A DNA stretch of 64,000 bases from Silene conica (GCA_029255685.2 CM055312.2:19762680-19826679), one strand, 5' to 3'; shown: positions 1 through 12,522, numbered from the stretch's first letter. Made by a program: numbers and translations. Notes: generated by a model not told the origin, from the letters alone.

Positions 1-284
1 AAACAGGTCGACCGACCTCCTGACAGAACTTTTTTTTTTTTTTTTTTTTTTTTTTAACAGCAGAATGGTCGATCGACCTATTAACAAGGTCGACCGACCA
101 CAAAACAAGAAACCGAGTTTCTGAAAACGCAAAAGAGAAACTGCCGAAAAACAGAAACCCTACGCGGGCAGAGGTCGACCGACCACAATAATGGGTCGAC
201 AGACCCACACGCCGACAGAAATCAATTTTCAAAATTTTTAAATTAAAACTTATGAAAAACACAAAAGTAAAATCTCGTGGTCTT

Positions 285-297
285 GGCTCTGATACCA
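285..297 (-). other. Primer binding site (tRNA-iMet type)
   Basis: The minus strand reads TGGTATCAGAGCC, the standard plant complement of the initiator tRNA-Met 3' end. It lies two bases inside the LTR end at 300, so the element is read on the minus strand. Confidence 0.85.
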
Positions 298-299
298 CT

Positions 300-1384
300 T
301 GTGGGGAATAAAGCATGTATTCGCCCTAAACGTGAAGGATTATAACGAATTTTACAATTGAGATTATTGCCATAAGTTAATAAAAACATGAAAATGAATA
401 CAACCTTGGGTCCTTGCTTGAATAGGCCTAAGAACATGAATTAAAGTAAATTCCCTCCTATAACTTGCACCCAAGACTTGAATGAGATGTTGCCGCGTGT
501 GCTAGAAATACTCTCCAATTGCCTTGCAATATGGGGAGAGCTTTTGTGAGGTTTTAGATGTGAGATCTGGGTTTTGGGAAAAGGCAGTTCTCAAAACCCT
601 AATTTCCTTGAGATGTGTTTTATCATTAAAACAATCAAAGAAGCAGTCCACTGACAAAAGGAGATGGACTCTCCTTATGTAGTGATTGGGTCGGCCGAAC
701 GGGTTGAGGTGAGAGTGGGCTTTTCCCACTCTTACCTTATACCTTTGCGTGATTCGACCCGATTAGCTAAATATTATTTGCGGGTTTTATTTATAAATCG
801 TACACGTGTTATCAGATATTAATGCAGTCGATGTATTAATAATGGTCTGATAAAATTACGATATTGTATAATTACCTAAATTAGTATAACTGTTTATATT
901 AATACGCGAATACAATATTTAATTAAATATAACCGTTTATATTTAATTTTACGAATTAATCATGTAATCCGTATTAGCTAAAATTATTTAATCCGTATTA
1001 AATAATAATCTCAACATCTTATTGACTAATTTAATAGTCAATACCTCTGACTAACTGTTTAGTCGTATCCGGCATCAATGTGACTGTATTTTCATACCTT
1101 CACATCTCTCAAACGTGTCCTATAGGTGTGACGTATAAGGACCAGTTGATCACCGCCATCTGTATGACAATAACGTCAAACTTATCTAGCAAGCCAACCG
1201 TTATTGATAAACGTGGATCAACTGAGAATAATACTGAAGTATGCCCTTGTGATCCTTAAAGAGATTTAGTAAGTCATTGTACTTAATTGTCAAGGACACC
1301 AGCCCCAACAATCTCCCACTTGTCCGTACAAGGGTATGTGCAATGACGTTATCACACTACATGTGGAGGACACAAGCTCCAACA
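300..1384 (-). repeat. 5' LTR of the Copia-like element
   Basis: Read on the minus strand the LTR begins TGTTGGAG at 1384 and ends CCCCACA at 300, next to the primer binding site. There is a second LTR-like start, TGTTGGGGCTGG, at 1310, directly preceded by a purine-rich stretch (AAGTGGGAGAT) that looks like a polypurine tract. The first 74 bases may therefore be an extension and not the canonical U3 start. The short open frames inside (for example 502-729) show no protein similarity that I recognise and are treated as chance. Confidence 0.7.
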
Positions 1385-3390
1385 GTGATTTCATCAAACG
1401 ATGATTGAACGCTAGGATCAGTTACAGCAAATGAAACGCGATCATGTCCCTTGTATACGTACTTGTACATATACTTTACCGCTTTAATTGTTGAACATAC
1501 CTCGACGTTTAGATGGCAGTCATATTTCGCTAACAAGAACGGGTTGTATGGAACAACCCAACGATTGTTAAGCTGGGATCCACGAACAGTTGCATAAATA
1601 CTTGTCCGCCTTCGACGATATATAGGATAAGAATCGCGACCACTGGTTGTTGTATCTGCAAACTCGGGAGGATAATGGTTTTTACAACGACTATCTTTCA
1701 TGCAAGGATTTGTAGGGTTTTCTGTTCCACATGGACCGTGCATCATATGACGAACGACTGCCGAAAATAAATGAGGATTTTCAGCAGCATCAGGTAGCTC
1801 CGCAGAAACGAAATCGTCATATTGATCAGGTGTACGTATTTTACTATCAGAATCCAAAATGATTAGGAAATGTGCATGGGGTAGACTTCTCTTTTGAAAT
1901 TCGACAACATAAACATAACCTGCAACATTACCAAATATCTTACGCACGTAGATGTCTTTCTTTAACTCAATAAGCTTTGATCGAAAAACTCGAGAAACAA
2001 GATCTGGTCTATTCTGTGCCTCCTCAAAAGGTGATAGTTCCCGCTCAATTTCAGGCCAACGTGGATTGCATGTAATGGTCAAGAATATATCAGGCTTTCC
2101 ATAACGTTGGACAACTGTCATTGAACAAAGATATCGACGCCGGAAATCACGATCGCAGCCGATGAAGCTCGCCGGCAAAATAAAGCAGGTACCGATATTA
2201 GCGCCTCGTGTTTGACCGGCAGCGTAGCTATCAATAATACCTTGGTAAAAATCGGCACGAATAACATTTTGATTATTCCTTATGTAATCAAGCCGAGTTG
2301 TCTCAATTTTAATATACATATCTATTGTATATTGTTGGAGAATCCTTCTACTTCTTAGCAATATCGAAGAGTCAGTCGGAAGAATCTGTAAGCGGTAGCA
2401 ATAGTATTCTCTACATGATACTTTTTTCTCTGACTCGGAAGTTCCTGCAACTACAAGTAGAAGCACGATGTAGTCCTTGCGTTAATGTATTTAAGGATAA
2501 TAAAAATTATATGAAAACACAAACCTCGTTCCTCGCTATCAAGTAAATCATCTGCAGTTTGTATACCAACCTCATTTATCGGAAAAGTTGGGGGATCAGA
2601 ACGACGTCTTAGGTTAATACTAACTCGGTAGATACGCCTATGCCATCCTGTTTCACCGAAAGGAAATAAAACAGGGTACTGTAAAGGATCATAGCAACCG
2701 TAATAATGTAATATTCGGTGACTCGTTTCGGAATTTGCGTATATAACGACATCATGCCGAGGAGGTTGCGACGAATCTTCATCGTCGACCCAAATGGCTG
2801 CAACCTGCGATGCCGCAGGGGCATTGTGAGTTCTCTGGTCTTGCATCGGATCCGATTTTATCACAATCCGACTTTCTTCACGTACACCAACGTCTCTTAA
2901 AGATCTGAAAAATTGGGTGTACGGATTCTGTTCCATAATTCTTATCAGAATTCGTACAACATTGCGCTCAATATCCGGAAACATTTGGAGTCTATGTCGT
3001 AGTTCTTGGTCTGTATCAAAGAAATACAGTTGGATATATCTTGGCCGTTCTTCAGTCGGCAAGATATCATTAATGAAATGATACACTTGCCCTTGAACTC
3101 TAAATGTGTAGATCCCACAATTTCTTTGCGCAAGTTCACGATCCTTCTTCACGCCAAAAGATGTAAAAGCGAAGGAACTATTATATAACATTATATATTT
3201 TCTGAAATTCTGTGATACAAGGTCGTTCGATAAGAACAGCATGCAAAGATCGTGCGGCATCATGTTCTGCGCAAGACATATATCGCCCTGACAGCAACAG
3301 AATCCCGGCGATTCATTTTTGAAAAGTTTCGCACCACAGTAACGACATAACGAAGGTAAAGGAAGAACTTCTGCTTGCTGAGGGGGATTT
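1385..3390 (-). pseudogene. Helitron RepHel transposase, N-terminal part (truncated)
   Basis: This encodes the Rep half of a plant Helitron RepHel protein, which nicks and joins single-stranded DNA in rolling-circle transposition. Seen, in order: a zinc-binding CRYCGA...PGFCC motif (about 3270-3350), a conserved N-terminal block with YYGCYDPLQYPVLFPFGE, a block FLTITCNPRWPEI, the HUH-type motif LPHAHFLIILD, a cysteine block NPCMKDSRCKNHYPPEF, and the tyrosine motif YMYKYVYKGHDR. An 80-bp intron (2445-2524) has GT and AG ends and keeps frame. The reading frame stops at 1385, where the Copia-like LTR is inserted, so the SF1 helicase half is absent here. A possible further upstream exon with a GT donor lies around 3525-3590. 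The true start is not identified. Because the core reads through without stops, the copy was probably intact until recently. Confidence 0.9.
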
Positions 3391-4760
3391 GAAAGACCTT
3401 CAAATACGATGATAATGTTTTTAATAAAGTGAAATATTTATTTAAGAAGTTTGTATTAAATAATCTGAACACAGAGGCAAGAGCCAGAAATGGGTGTAAA
3501 AAAATATTTTTACCCTTTGGAGTAGCCGTTGATACGCCTAAACGGGTTTTCTTTTGCTTTTGATTTGTACGAGAGCATGAGTCAAGGTTTTTCAGTAGGA
3601 TTCATATTGAATAGCTACCTAAGAAATATCAAGTGTCTCAATTAACACACCGATAACATATGTAATAAAACGCAATATTTTTAATATCAATAGAAATTAG
3701 GGTTGGATTAAATAATAAAATAAGGACATGATTTATGAAATTAATTATTGTTAGTGTATATGTAATTGAGAATAAATTGACATAATATGTAGATTGTATA
3801 GAAAAAAATATTTTTAATTCAAATTTCATTTGAAAAGACCCTCATATTTAAGGGAAAAAAAGTTAGAATACTCACGCGTTATATTACTTTCTTCATTCTC
3901 GTATGTATTATCTCCGTTATTTTAATTTTAGTAACAGATAAAGCAATAAAATATTTTTATTATATCTTTAGTTTATGTAAGACAGAAACTTGTATATCAC
4001 TATTAATTAGTTTATGGATATAAATACGGCATATAGTGTAAGAAAATATCGGTTAAAACTTAAAAGATATCTCAGATTATATTTGTGACTGATATCCCAA
4101 CTAAGATCGACACATAAAAGCGAAAATATTGTACAACTTTAAAAATGAGGAGAATAAAATAATAATTAAAGTCAACATGAATCAATGATGGAACCAAAAC
4201 TGATGTTTGAGGCCAAAAATCTAAACCTTGTCAAGAGATATTAAAATTTCCTTTTTCAAGAGTATACGCGCCTAGATAATAATATCATAGGCGTTGAAAT
4301 TATTACTATGAAATATTGTGTAATTTAAGTTCTTTTAATTGACGTTTCTCAACTGTTCTGCTTTTTTACTAATTCTAAACGGTGAATTTAAATAAGGCTA
4401 AGGTGAAGGCTTAAAGCTAACTCTCAAAAGTACGTCAGTTATCAAAATGTTCATTTGCTATGTTCCTGTTCTCCTTCAATTATCCGTAGGACAAATTGCC
4501 GTAAATAGTGACTACTTTAATATATTTACTTAACTAAAGTTTTTTTTAAAATAATTTGTAAAAAGTACCGGATGAAACCCGGACACTATTTGTTTTAGAT
4601 ATACGGCAGATAATTCCTGTCTCCAATAAGATTTTCTTATTTTTATGTTAGAAATAATTATTGTCTCGTTCGGACTCTCGTCTATTTTTTGCATTTATTT
4701 CTATCAACCTTTTCATGATTGGCAGTAACAATCAAATAAAACACCGTACTCCGCACTACT
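3391..4760. other. AT-rich non-coding stretch
   Basis: Apart from the possible small Helitron exon near 3525-3590, I see only AT-rich sequence with short chance frames. It may include the 5' untranslated part of the Helitron, but I could not find a terminus. Confidence 0.4.
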
Positions 4761-4769
4761 TAAATATAA

Positions 4770-5782
4770 GGAAATATGACAAATAACTACCTAATAAATT
4801 AAAATTTTACATCTTACTACCTAATATAATTAATTTTGCAACTAACTACCTAAAATCACACAATGTTAATCAGTTTGCTACCTTTTTGACGGAAACCGAA
4901 CTTAAGTTAGTTTTAAATGTTTGGGTTAAGTTAAATGACCATCTTACCCTTCCCTTAATAAACCTATGCCCTGTTAAAAATTTACCCATCCCTCTCCCTC
5001 CCTGTAAAAGCTCACGAAGTCCTGAAATTCCGATGAAGCCAAGGGCCTCTCACTAAATTCACTTCCAGAAACAAGGGGCTCATTTAAAGATGCGTCTGTT
5101 CTAAGACCATGACTACCATTTTCCAAATTTTGCAAATCCTGATCATCACATGAACTTGTGACTAACGCAACGCTGCAAAGATATATTTGAGAAGATTCAC
5201 CTATGAATCTAACCACCATGTCTAGAAAATTGATGATTCTGGACATGGTCTTATGGTTATGCTTCATCAATTTTGCTTTCAAATCCTTATAATTCGTGCC
5301 TATATCACTCAAAGCACACTCCAGTCCCCATATAAAACCTTGAATGCAAGAAACTACGGACAATAATTTGTTCAGTTCTAATAGAGGTATGTCTGCCTTG
5401 ATATTTCGGTTAATAAAGACGAACGAACTCTTTATCACAAGCAACCTACTAATGAGAATCTTTAACTCTATCGCGGTATCACGAGACGATTTTTCGATAA
5501 CATTTTTCGATAACAATTTTGTATCTTCTTTAGTTTCACCTTGTACTTTAAAGGTGTTTTAATGGAGGAAGGAGGGGGAAGGACAATTTAGGTATTAAAT
5601 TAGGTTTTAAATTTAAACGGGACGAAATAAACTGATTTCCGTCATTCTTTAGCAATTTCCGTCATTTTGGTAGTAATCGTGCCAGTTTTTACACTTATTA
5701 GGTTGTTATTTGAAGAATTGAACATATTAGGTAGTAAGATGTAAAATTTTGAACTTATTAGGTAGTAATATGCTAAATAGCC
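4770..5782. mobile_element. MULE-type TIR element (Pack-MULE candidate)
   Basis: The ends are inverted repeats that carry two to three ACTACCTAATA-type motifs each, and the element is bounded by a perfect 9-bp target duplication TAAATATAA (4761-4769 and 5783-5791). A 9-bp duplication with long TIRs is the hallmark of the Mutator superfamily. The inside holds no transposase. It has one long minus-strand open frame (4974-5558), so the element is non-autonomous and may carry a captured host sequence. Confidence 0.88.
4974..5558 (-). CDS. Uncharacterised open frame inside MULE
   Basis: An uninterrupted frame of about 194 residues occupies most of the MULE interior. It has no ATG near its 5' end; the first methionine lies deep inside, so it may be an exon fragment and not a complete gene. 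The composition is protein-like: an amphipathic leucine/isoleucine-rich helical region, a central block with CIQGFIWGLECALSDIG, then a segment FLDMVVRFIGESSQIYLC and an acidic, serine-rich C-terminus ending GEGWVNF. I do not recognise the family. Context (between TIRs with a 9-bp duplication) suggests transduplication of a host gene piece, but an element-encoded accessory protein cannot be excluded. Confidence 0.45.
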   Translation of the reverse strand, partial: NTFKVQGETKEDTKLLSKNVIEKSSRDTAIELKILISRLLVIKSSFVFINRNIKADIPLLELNKLLSVVSCIQGFIWGLECALSDIGTNYKDLKAKLMKHNHKTMSRIINFLDMVVRFIGESSQIYLCSVALVTSSCDDQDLQNLENGSHGLRTDASLNEPLVSGSEFSERPLASSEFQDFVSFYREGEGWVNF

Positions 5783-5791
5783 TAAATATAA

Positions 5792-6288
5792 CTTATGTTG
5801 CTGATGTAGGACTCGGAACGGATAAATATTATACTATGTGATATGAAATATCTGGTCTAAAGTGTAAATAATTGACAAAATTCATTAAGGTGACACCTTG
5901 ATACGCTTCAAAATACTGTAATTAAGTAGATATATTAAGTGCCACAACTTCTAATGGTTGTTGGTGTTTCCTGTTAATGAATTTCATTTTACTGCTCTTT
6001 ATTTCATTGATGTAAATTATGTAATTAATTGTCTTCATTAAGTTTAGGATCTGTTCTTTAAGTGTTGCTTTTTAGAGCGATAATATCATCATACCTTCAT
6101 CTTTGCCTCAAACGAACGAAAAGTGATTATGTGTCTTATAAAAAGTGAGCAGTGGTCAAATATTTTGAAGTATGATAGGTTGCCTCTATAAACGTGAGAG
6201 CAAGCTTCCCAAACTAACAACTGATTAATGTGAAAATTGTCAATGTTAATCGCGTCGTCAAGTTATACGCCCACCTAACACGCAAGAG
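5792..6288. other. AT-rich non-coding stretch
   Basis: No gene, terminal repeat or tandem array is visible between the MULE and the hAT element. Confidence 0.4.
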
Positions 6289-6296
6289 TATGTAAA

Positions 6297-7063
6297 CAGT
6301 GACGGATCTTCGAAGATTTTTCTAGGGGAGCGAAAACTTTAGTCAGGTCAATGTTCATATTAATTTAGTTGAATAAGGTTAAATATAGCATACCTGATCG
6401 TGTACACCATAGCAAACGAAAGAATTAATATCGATAAATAGAAATCAAACTGAAAAATTATGAGCGTACACAGATTACATGGCGACAATATAACAGTTAT
6501 AACTATAATCTAGTTATAAACTCCTTAAAAATTAAATTCTGGTTAACAAATTGTATATTGTAATTCGACTATTAAGAAAAAAACTGAAGAAAATAGAAGC
6601 TCACCTTAGTATATACTATAAAGATTATAATATGTTTAGTTCTTATTTGAAGGACAACCTGAAATCCATTTTATGTTGTATGTAAATGAAAATGATCCGT
6701 AAAAAAAATGTACAAATTTTTGAGAGGCTAAATCGCGAATTGATTTTGAGTAATCTTATAATAATAGAAAATATTTGAATAAAATTCTCTAATATTGACG
6801 AATAATAGCAAAACGAACAAAATCAAGGTTTATTTCAAAGTTAATAATTACTCCATAAAAATTTCCACCCATTTCATTCTAAACGTAATAATTGGAAAGA
6901 CAAGTAAAGTTTAACTTTGCTAATTACTACGTTGACGATTATTTCAAGGGGCCTAGACATCATTTATGGTGTCATTTAAGCTCTATGAATACTAATTTAT
7001 GGAATTTTAACGGAAAGTCAAGGGGGGCTAGCCCATGCGCAAATCAATGGAGATTTGTCACTG
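6297..7063. mobile_element. Non-autonomous hAT element
   Basis: The element starts CAGTGACGGATCT and ends AGATTTGTCACTG, giving imperfect TIRs of the common plant hAT CAGTG type. A perfect 8-bp target duplication TATGTAAA flanks it (6289-6296 and 7064-7071). It is 767 bp and has no transposase; the small frame at 6892-7092 crosses the right end and is not a gene. Confidence 0.9.
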
Positions 7064-7607
7064 TATGTAAACCATACCAAGGAAAGTATTAATCGTCTCA
7101 TGACCCACTTTTTAGGTGTATCACTAATAACTACTTCCATATTATTTTTTTCGAGTCGTCCGTATCTAAAGACGCATTTTTTTTTGCAAAATGGACATAT
7201 TTACTTTAGGTGAACTATCTCACCAATTTTTTTACATTGAGCATAACCTCTACATCTAAGTTCGAAATCGACAATATTTTTGTTTTAAAATGATTATCTT
7301 ATTATAATTTATGATTTCCGATTAAAAAAATTGTCGACTGACATGTTGGGATTTTTTTCCCGAGAATCTTAACCTAACCACAATTTACATTTTAAATTTC
7401 CGAACGATCGTTTTTCATTTTGTAAAATTATGAATCTCAAAAAAAATAATTAACTAACATCTGCTCTAGAAAACAAAAATAAAAAAGTTGGGATTTTGAT
7501 GAGTAATTCATTACTGCTTTCCTTCTTTGTCTTTTTAAAGTATATCAATTTAAACAATAGTAAATTAAAATTTTTAGCAATGAATATTATAAATATAAAT
7601 CAATAAT

Positions 7608-8654
7608 GGATTATTCTACCTGGTAACCCTGTGTTTTTTCAAATTCTACGTGGTAACCCTACTTTTTAGTGAACACACATGGTAACCTCAACTTTGTTAA
7701 TATGTATTGTCGTGACCCTTAACTTTTTTCCGTTAGATTTGTCCGTTAAGTAAGTGACGTGGCTAATTGAATTTTGAGATTTTCTACAAGATGACCCTCT
7801 GTTTTTATATCCTAAAAAATAACTCAATTTGTTTTTTTTACAAACGAAATAATCTTAAAAATACTCCCTTATTTCTCCAATTTATTATTATTAACAAGTA
7901 TTTCACTCGATTACTCAAAAGAATGTCAACTCTCAATATCATCTCTTCAGAGTATCATTACCATAAATCTCCAAAAATCGGGTTCCAATATGTTATTAAT
8001 ATCGGATATCTGATCCGATATTTGATATTAAGCTCAATGTTTACAAATGAGTCTCCACTCCTCAATTGTACCCAACTCTACTGTGTGAATATGTCGAACA
8101 ATTAAGGTCATTGCGTTTAAAACATTTTTAGTTTTTGGATATTTTTTGAGGTTTTAAAAACAAAAGTTTTTAATTAGATTAAAACTATGAATTAAATTCG
8201 TGATTGATTATTATAATGCTCGATATATAGTACTTTTACTATGGTATTTAGAATATTTTATTGGGAATTTTTGATATCGAACAATGTTTTTATTGATTTT
8301 TTTTTTCAAAACTCGGTTTATTGAAGGGTAATGAGAGTGGATTTGACAATTTGGGTGTAATCAAGCAAAATTGCGAAATTAAGACTAATTAAGGGATTAT
8401 GTTTTTATACACATGTGATTTGTAGAAAAAGTAAGGTTGTGGTGTAGAATTTGGAAAAATATAGGGTTACCTCATTGAAAATCTCAAAATTCAATTTGCC
8501 ACGTCACATACTTAACAGTAAAATTGACGGAAAAACAATTAAGGGTCACGGTAACATGTATTAATAAAGTTGAGGGTTACCATGTGTGATTTCTGAAAAG
8601 TAGGGTTACCATGTAGAATTTGAGAAAACACAGGGTTACCATGTAGAATAACCC
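7608..8654. mobile_element. MULE-type element with ~140-bp TIRs
   Basis: Both ends carry the repeated phrase GGTAACCCT three times within imperfect TIRs of about 140 bp that start GGRTTATTCTAC. The flanks are ATCAATAAT (7599-7607) and ATTAATAAT (8655-8663), a 9-bp target duplication with one difference. The interior (about 7770-8460) has a short chance frame at 7767-8105 and nothing that resembles transposase. Confidence 0.88.
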
Positions 8655-8663
8655 ATTAATAAT

Positions 8664-9744
8664 TTAGAAAAACAAAGTGGATGTAACATAATTAATAAGA
8701 ATAAAAATATTGCTTTTGGAACAATAAAGTGAAAATTGTAGACTTATAAATAACAAACCTATGTACAACCGCTATTTATGAAAAATAAAATTAAAGAAAA
8801 GAACAAAATTTCGTAAATCACAGACATAAATTAATAACATATTATTAGTGTAACTTAACATGATAACTATTGAAACTGAAAAATAGCTTCGTCTAATTGA
8901 TGTGATAAACTTATTAAATTAAACTATTTGAAAATAATGTAGAATAACATTTATTGGCAAATACAAACCTTAAAATTTCCGGAAAGAGTTACAAATAAAT
9001 GGTTTCTTCTTCTTTGAAGTTGAACGTCTAACCGCTACTCTGCAAAAATTATGATTCCTAATCTATTTTAGTACATAAAATATATGAAAAAAGAAGAGTT
9101 ATAATTAAATTAATTACATGCAAACACTCACCCGAAATTCTGATAAAACAACACCGCGATACGTTCCCAGCTATTCTTAACGCCAGAAGTATATTAGAAA
9201 CACACCAAAAAAAACACGTAATGCACTAATTTTGTTCGTTATAATGAAAATAGAAAATATAGAGAAAAGAGATAGAATTAAAAATTATTTGTATTTTTTA
9301 TAAGAAGAAATGTGTTTTGTATACTAAGGTATTTAAAGACTCATTTACACTTTTTGCCTTACCCAGAAAAGGGTGTGTTCTTATCTTTGTAAAATATGTA
9401 ACATGCATGCAACCATCTAATAGGTGATATAAGTTTAGATATACATGGCTGTACAAATGTCTAGCAATGTCATAACTTTCATTTTCTCAACACCTGCATC
9501 ATAGCAAATATGAAATTTGCTTATTAATTGTGTCATAATGGTGAGGCCTACAAAAGAAACAAAAGACAAGGATAATGAATAGATGAAATGGGGTCTACAT
9601 GTACATTAAAACAAAGAGAAGAGATAAGATAGTAACTACAGGAGATACATTTTTATTCTTGGCAGTATTGTAGACCCAAATATAACGACTACGATTAAGA
9701 TAGAAGTGAAGGCATGAAAAACTGTTTACTTAACTATAGTAATT
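8664..9744. other. AT-rich non-coding stretch
   Basis: No coding region, TIR pair or LTR border was found here. The sequence is strongly AT-rich with short A and T runs. Confidence 0.4.
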
Positions 9745-9753
9745 TATATTATA

Positions 9754-9949
9754 ATAAGTCTTGCTTGTGACGGGTCACCATTTGTGACGAATATTTTGTG
9801 AGATAAAATGGATACAAAATGAGTTAGTAGAGAAAGGGGACCACATGAATAGTGTTAGAGAGATAGAAAAAGTGGGTATTTTGTGAAAGGAAACGGTATC
9901 TGTCACAATCTTGTGACGGATACCGCCGTCATAAATGAGAATTCGTTTT
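9754..9949. mobile_element. 196-bp MITE with 9-bp target duplication
   Basis: A short element rich in GTGACGG motifs in both orientations is flanked by a perfect 9-bp repeat TATATTATA (9745-9753 and 9950-9958). The TIRs are imperfect (a TTGTGACGG-type end against ATTTATGACGG). The duplication length suggests a Mutator-like MITE. Confidence 0.65.
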
Positions 9950-9958
9950 TATATTATA

Positions 9959-11022
9959 GTCATTTGTGTAAAAGAGTTCCATGAATTCATGTTAATTTCA
10001 AAAAACCAAAAAACTATAGGTTATTACTTTGTAATCAATTTTTTTTTGAACAAATCAAACTTTTAATCGATCGTAATATTTAGAAAAAATTCAGTGTCAA
10101 GAATGACATCGTACTACTCAAGTGTAAAGGAATCAAGAGGAAATCAAAATTGTAATGATATTAGCAAAGGATAACAAATGCTGTGCAAATAAAGGTACAA
10201 CTAACCCAAATTATTTCTAAGTTAATCTACAAAAAAGCAGAAAAAGGCATATGCAACTATTTAACATATAATTAATCATATCAAAATCAATAATAATCAC
10301 TAAAATGAGTATGATCCACATGGCTAAGGAAAATGAATTGAGAAGTGTAGGAGGTTTATGTTGGAACGACATTTGTCGATCTATACTCATTGGAGTGAAA
10401 ATTTGTGACAGTTAATTAAATATCGTAAAATCTTCTTTTCGTTGTAGGGAAAATGTTCTCCGAAAGGGTACAATTATTTGTCATGGTGATAATGATAACA
10501 ATGTTAACCAAGTAACAAGAATACTATATCAAATAAATGTATCACTACAACAATACTTTAAATATAAAATTTTCTAGATCAGCATATTAATGATTTCGGT
10601 TCGTCGTGCAAAAAATTAACATTAGTGAGCGAAGGGAAAATTGAAAAATAGACAATAATTTAGCAGTATGTAATTATTGCTAAATGTAAATTAGCCGGAA
10701 GCAACTTACCATCATATCGTCGATCCTTGTAAACATGTGAAAAGCAAACCTCGCTTGTTCGTCGCCTATAATCCTAAAGATAGTGTATAAAAACATAACA
10801 CAAAATTAACATCAGCAATAAATTAAACTCTACGTACAAAGGGAACAAGTAATTGCATCATACTCTACAAAAACAACATCAAAAGACACATGAAACAAAT
10901 TTTAAAACAGACTAGAATTATAATAAATAAATATATTGGTATTCCTAATATAATCTAACCCTAGACCTATGTACTAAATGAGCATTACAACCCCAATGTG
11001 CCAGTGCATCAGACTCCTTTTG
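9959..11022. other. Mostly non-coding, one exon-like segment
   Basis: The stretch is AT-rich and mostly featureless. On the minus strand, 10710-10773 looks like an exon: it has an AG acceptor, a GTAAG donor, and reads IIGDEQARFAFHMFTRIDDMM between them. I do not recognise a family and found no convincing partner exon. Confidence 0.3.
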
Positions 11023-11137
11023 CAATTTGTAACGTAACGAAAGTCGGGGGTACTCAACCTTACCCTTGTATTAGCGATATCAATTCGTAACGTAACGAAA
11101 GTCGGGGGTACTCAACCTTACCCTTGTATTAGCGATA
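11023..11137. repeat. 58-bp tandem duplication
   Basis: Two adjacent copies (11023-11080 and 11081-11137) of a unit containing GTAACGTAACGAAAGTCGGG differ by about one base, so the duplication is recent. Confidence 0.85.
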
Positions 11138-12236
11138 AGGAGAGGCGGATGACCGAAAATGAAATCTAGCCTGCCCGAAAGCTTCGCTTCAAGAATCCTG
11201 AATGTCAGTACCCTTATTGTAGAGTATAGTGCCACCTCACTTTTTTGAAAACTAAAGCTGATTGCACAGCCAGAAGAACAATTAGAAGAGAGAAGACATG
11301 GGTACACCAATATGAACCCAATAAAACAATATATAAAGAATACACTACACCAACATCAAACCGTGAAAGAAAAGCAAATGTCAAACATGCTCCGCCATTT
11401 TGTTATGTCCAAGGATAAAAAGCTAAACGAATGAGGCTCACTTAACATCCAGGAAACAATATATATCAATCAGATAATTAGAACACTTAACTATAGAGTA
11501 TAGAGACATGTCTGGCATAGAAATAATTTCTCGAAGAAAATGAAGGTATTCAAGCGTAAGTGAAAGGACAACTTGCGCAAGCAATGCTATTAGTATAGTA
11601 GTATACTGCTCATCATGACCTAGTTTTCCAAAACGCATTAGCCTTTCCTACCAGTATAATTCACACTGATACAAACCTACAAAATATCAGAACTTGTTTC
11701 CAATAGAGTTGACTGCTAAGCAGTAATGGACTAATAGTTACCCCATAAAACAGTACTGAGGAATAGTTATGCACTTCCCCCTAAATTATTGCATTTACCC
11801 AAATAAGACCAACAGTTCTCCTACACCCCTTCCTCCTACAGTCACACACTACCATCCGTTCCCTACTTGAAGTCGAATCCGCCCTTCAGATAGTACTATT
11901 TCAAGCAAACCCTTAAAAAACAACAAGTGCCGAAAAAACGAGTTTTAATAATTAATAAATCAAATCTTTAAAACAAACCACAAACAGATAATGTTCTGAT
12001 ATAGAACTTTACCAAGGCCAACTTGAAAAGGGAATAATCACTAACATGAACAAAGATAGAAAATTCGACATTCACAGGCAAATCAAAATCAACCATTTCT
12101 TAAAAAATAATCCGAAACCCATAAACCCTAAACTCCACAGCTTAAAACTAACAGCAAAACCTAATCTTTCTTACTCATACAACCACCAATTAACCCTCGA
12201 AAATCAGACAAACCATTATCTACTCAACCAAAACTA
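11138..12236. other. No confident gene
   Basis: A minus-strand frame at 11438-11638 begins RMRFGKLGHDEQ and has a hydrophobic middle. It could be a captured exon but matches no family I know. The rest is AT-rich with poly-A-like runs. Confidence 0.3.
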
Positions 12237-12324
12237 CTCCATCCGTCACATTCATTTGTTTACCTTTAATTAAATCGGTCACGCAAAGAAAAAAACCTTT
12301 AAAAAATGATTGAGACGGAGGGAA
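12237..12324. mobile_element. Stowaway-like MITE
   Basis: An 88-bp segment has ends CTCCATCCGTC and GACGGAGGGAA and is flanked by TA on both sides, as in Stowaway (Tc1/mariner) MITEs. A sequence resembling its right half plus flank recurs at about 13150-13230, which suggests a local duplication. Confidence 0.55.
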
Positions 12325-12412
12325 TAAACAATCAAATCTTATTGAAACTTCACACTAAACAAATAAAATCACCGCAAAACATAATTACAAACTAAAAAAA
12401 TACCCTTTTAAT

Positions 12413-12522
12413 CAAAACAAAAGAATCAAATGAACTAACAAATACCCAGAAAACTAAATTAACTAAAACCACAAAAAACAAAAAAACATAAAAAAATCAA
12501 AAATGCATTCTGTTAATTATTG
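12413..12522. repeat. Direct repeat, copy 1 (second copy at 23325)
   Basis: About 110 bp beginning CAAAACAAAAGAATCAAATG recurs almost unchanged at 23325-23438, just beyond the right edge of the LARD. The two copies lie in the same orientation 10.9 kb apart. Confidence 0.8.

Larger units (their letters stand above)
1..1384 (-). mobile_element. Copia-like LTR retrotransposon, 5' end only
   Basis: A minus-strand LTR retrotransposon runs off the left edge. Seen: a 5' LTR (300-1384), a tRNA-Met type primer binding site beside it (285-297), and the first 284 bases of the leader, which hold a T tract and several GGTCGACCGACC-type palindromes. The right end is fixed because the Helitron Rep reading frame is cut abruptly at 1384/1385. 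Copia assignment rests on the TGTTGGAG...TGTCCTCCACA start shared with the solo LTR at 55416-57513 and on general resemblance, since no gag or pol is in the window. Confidence 0.75.
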
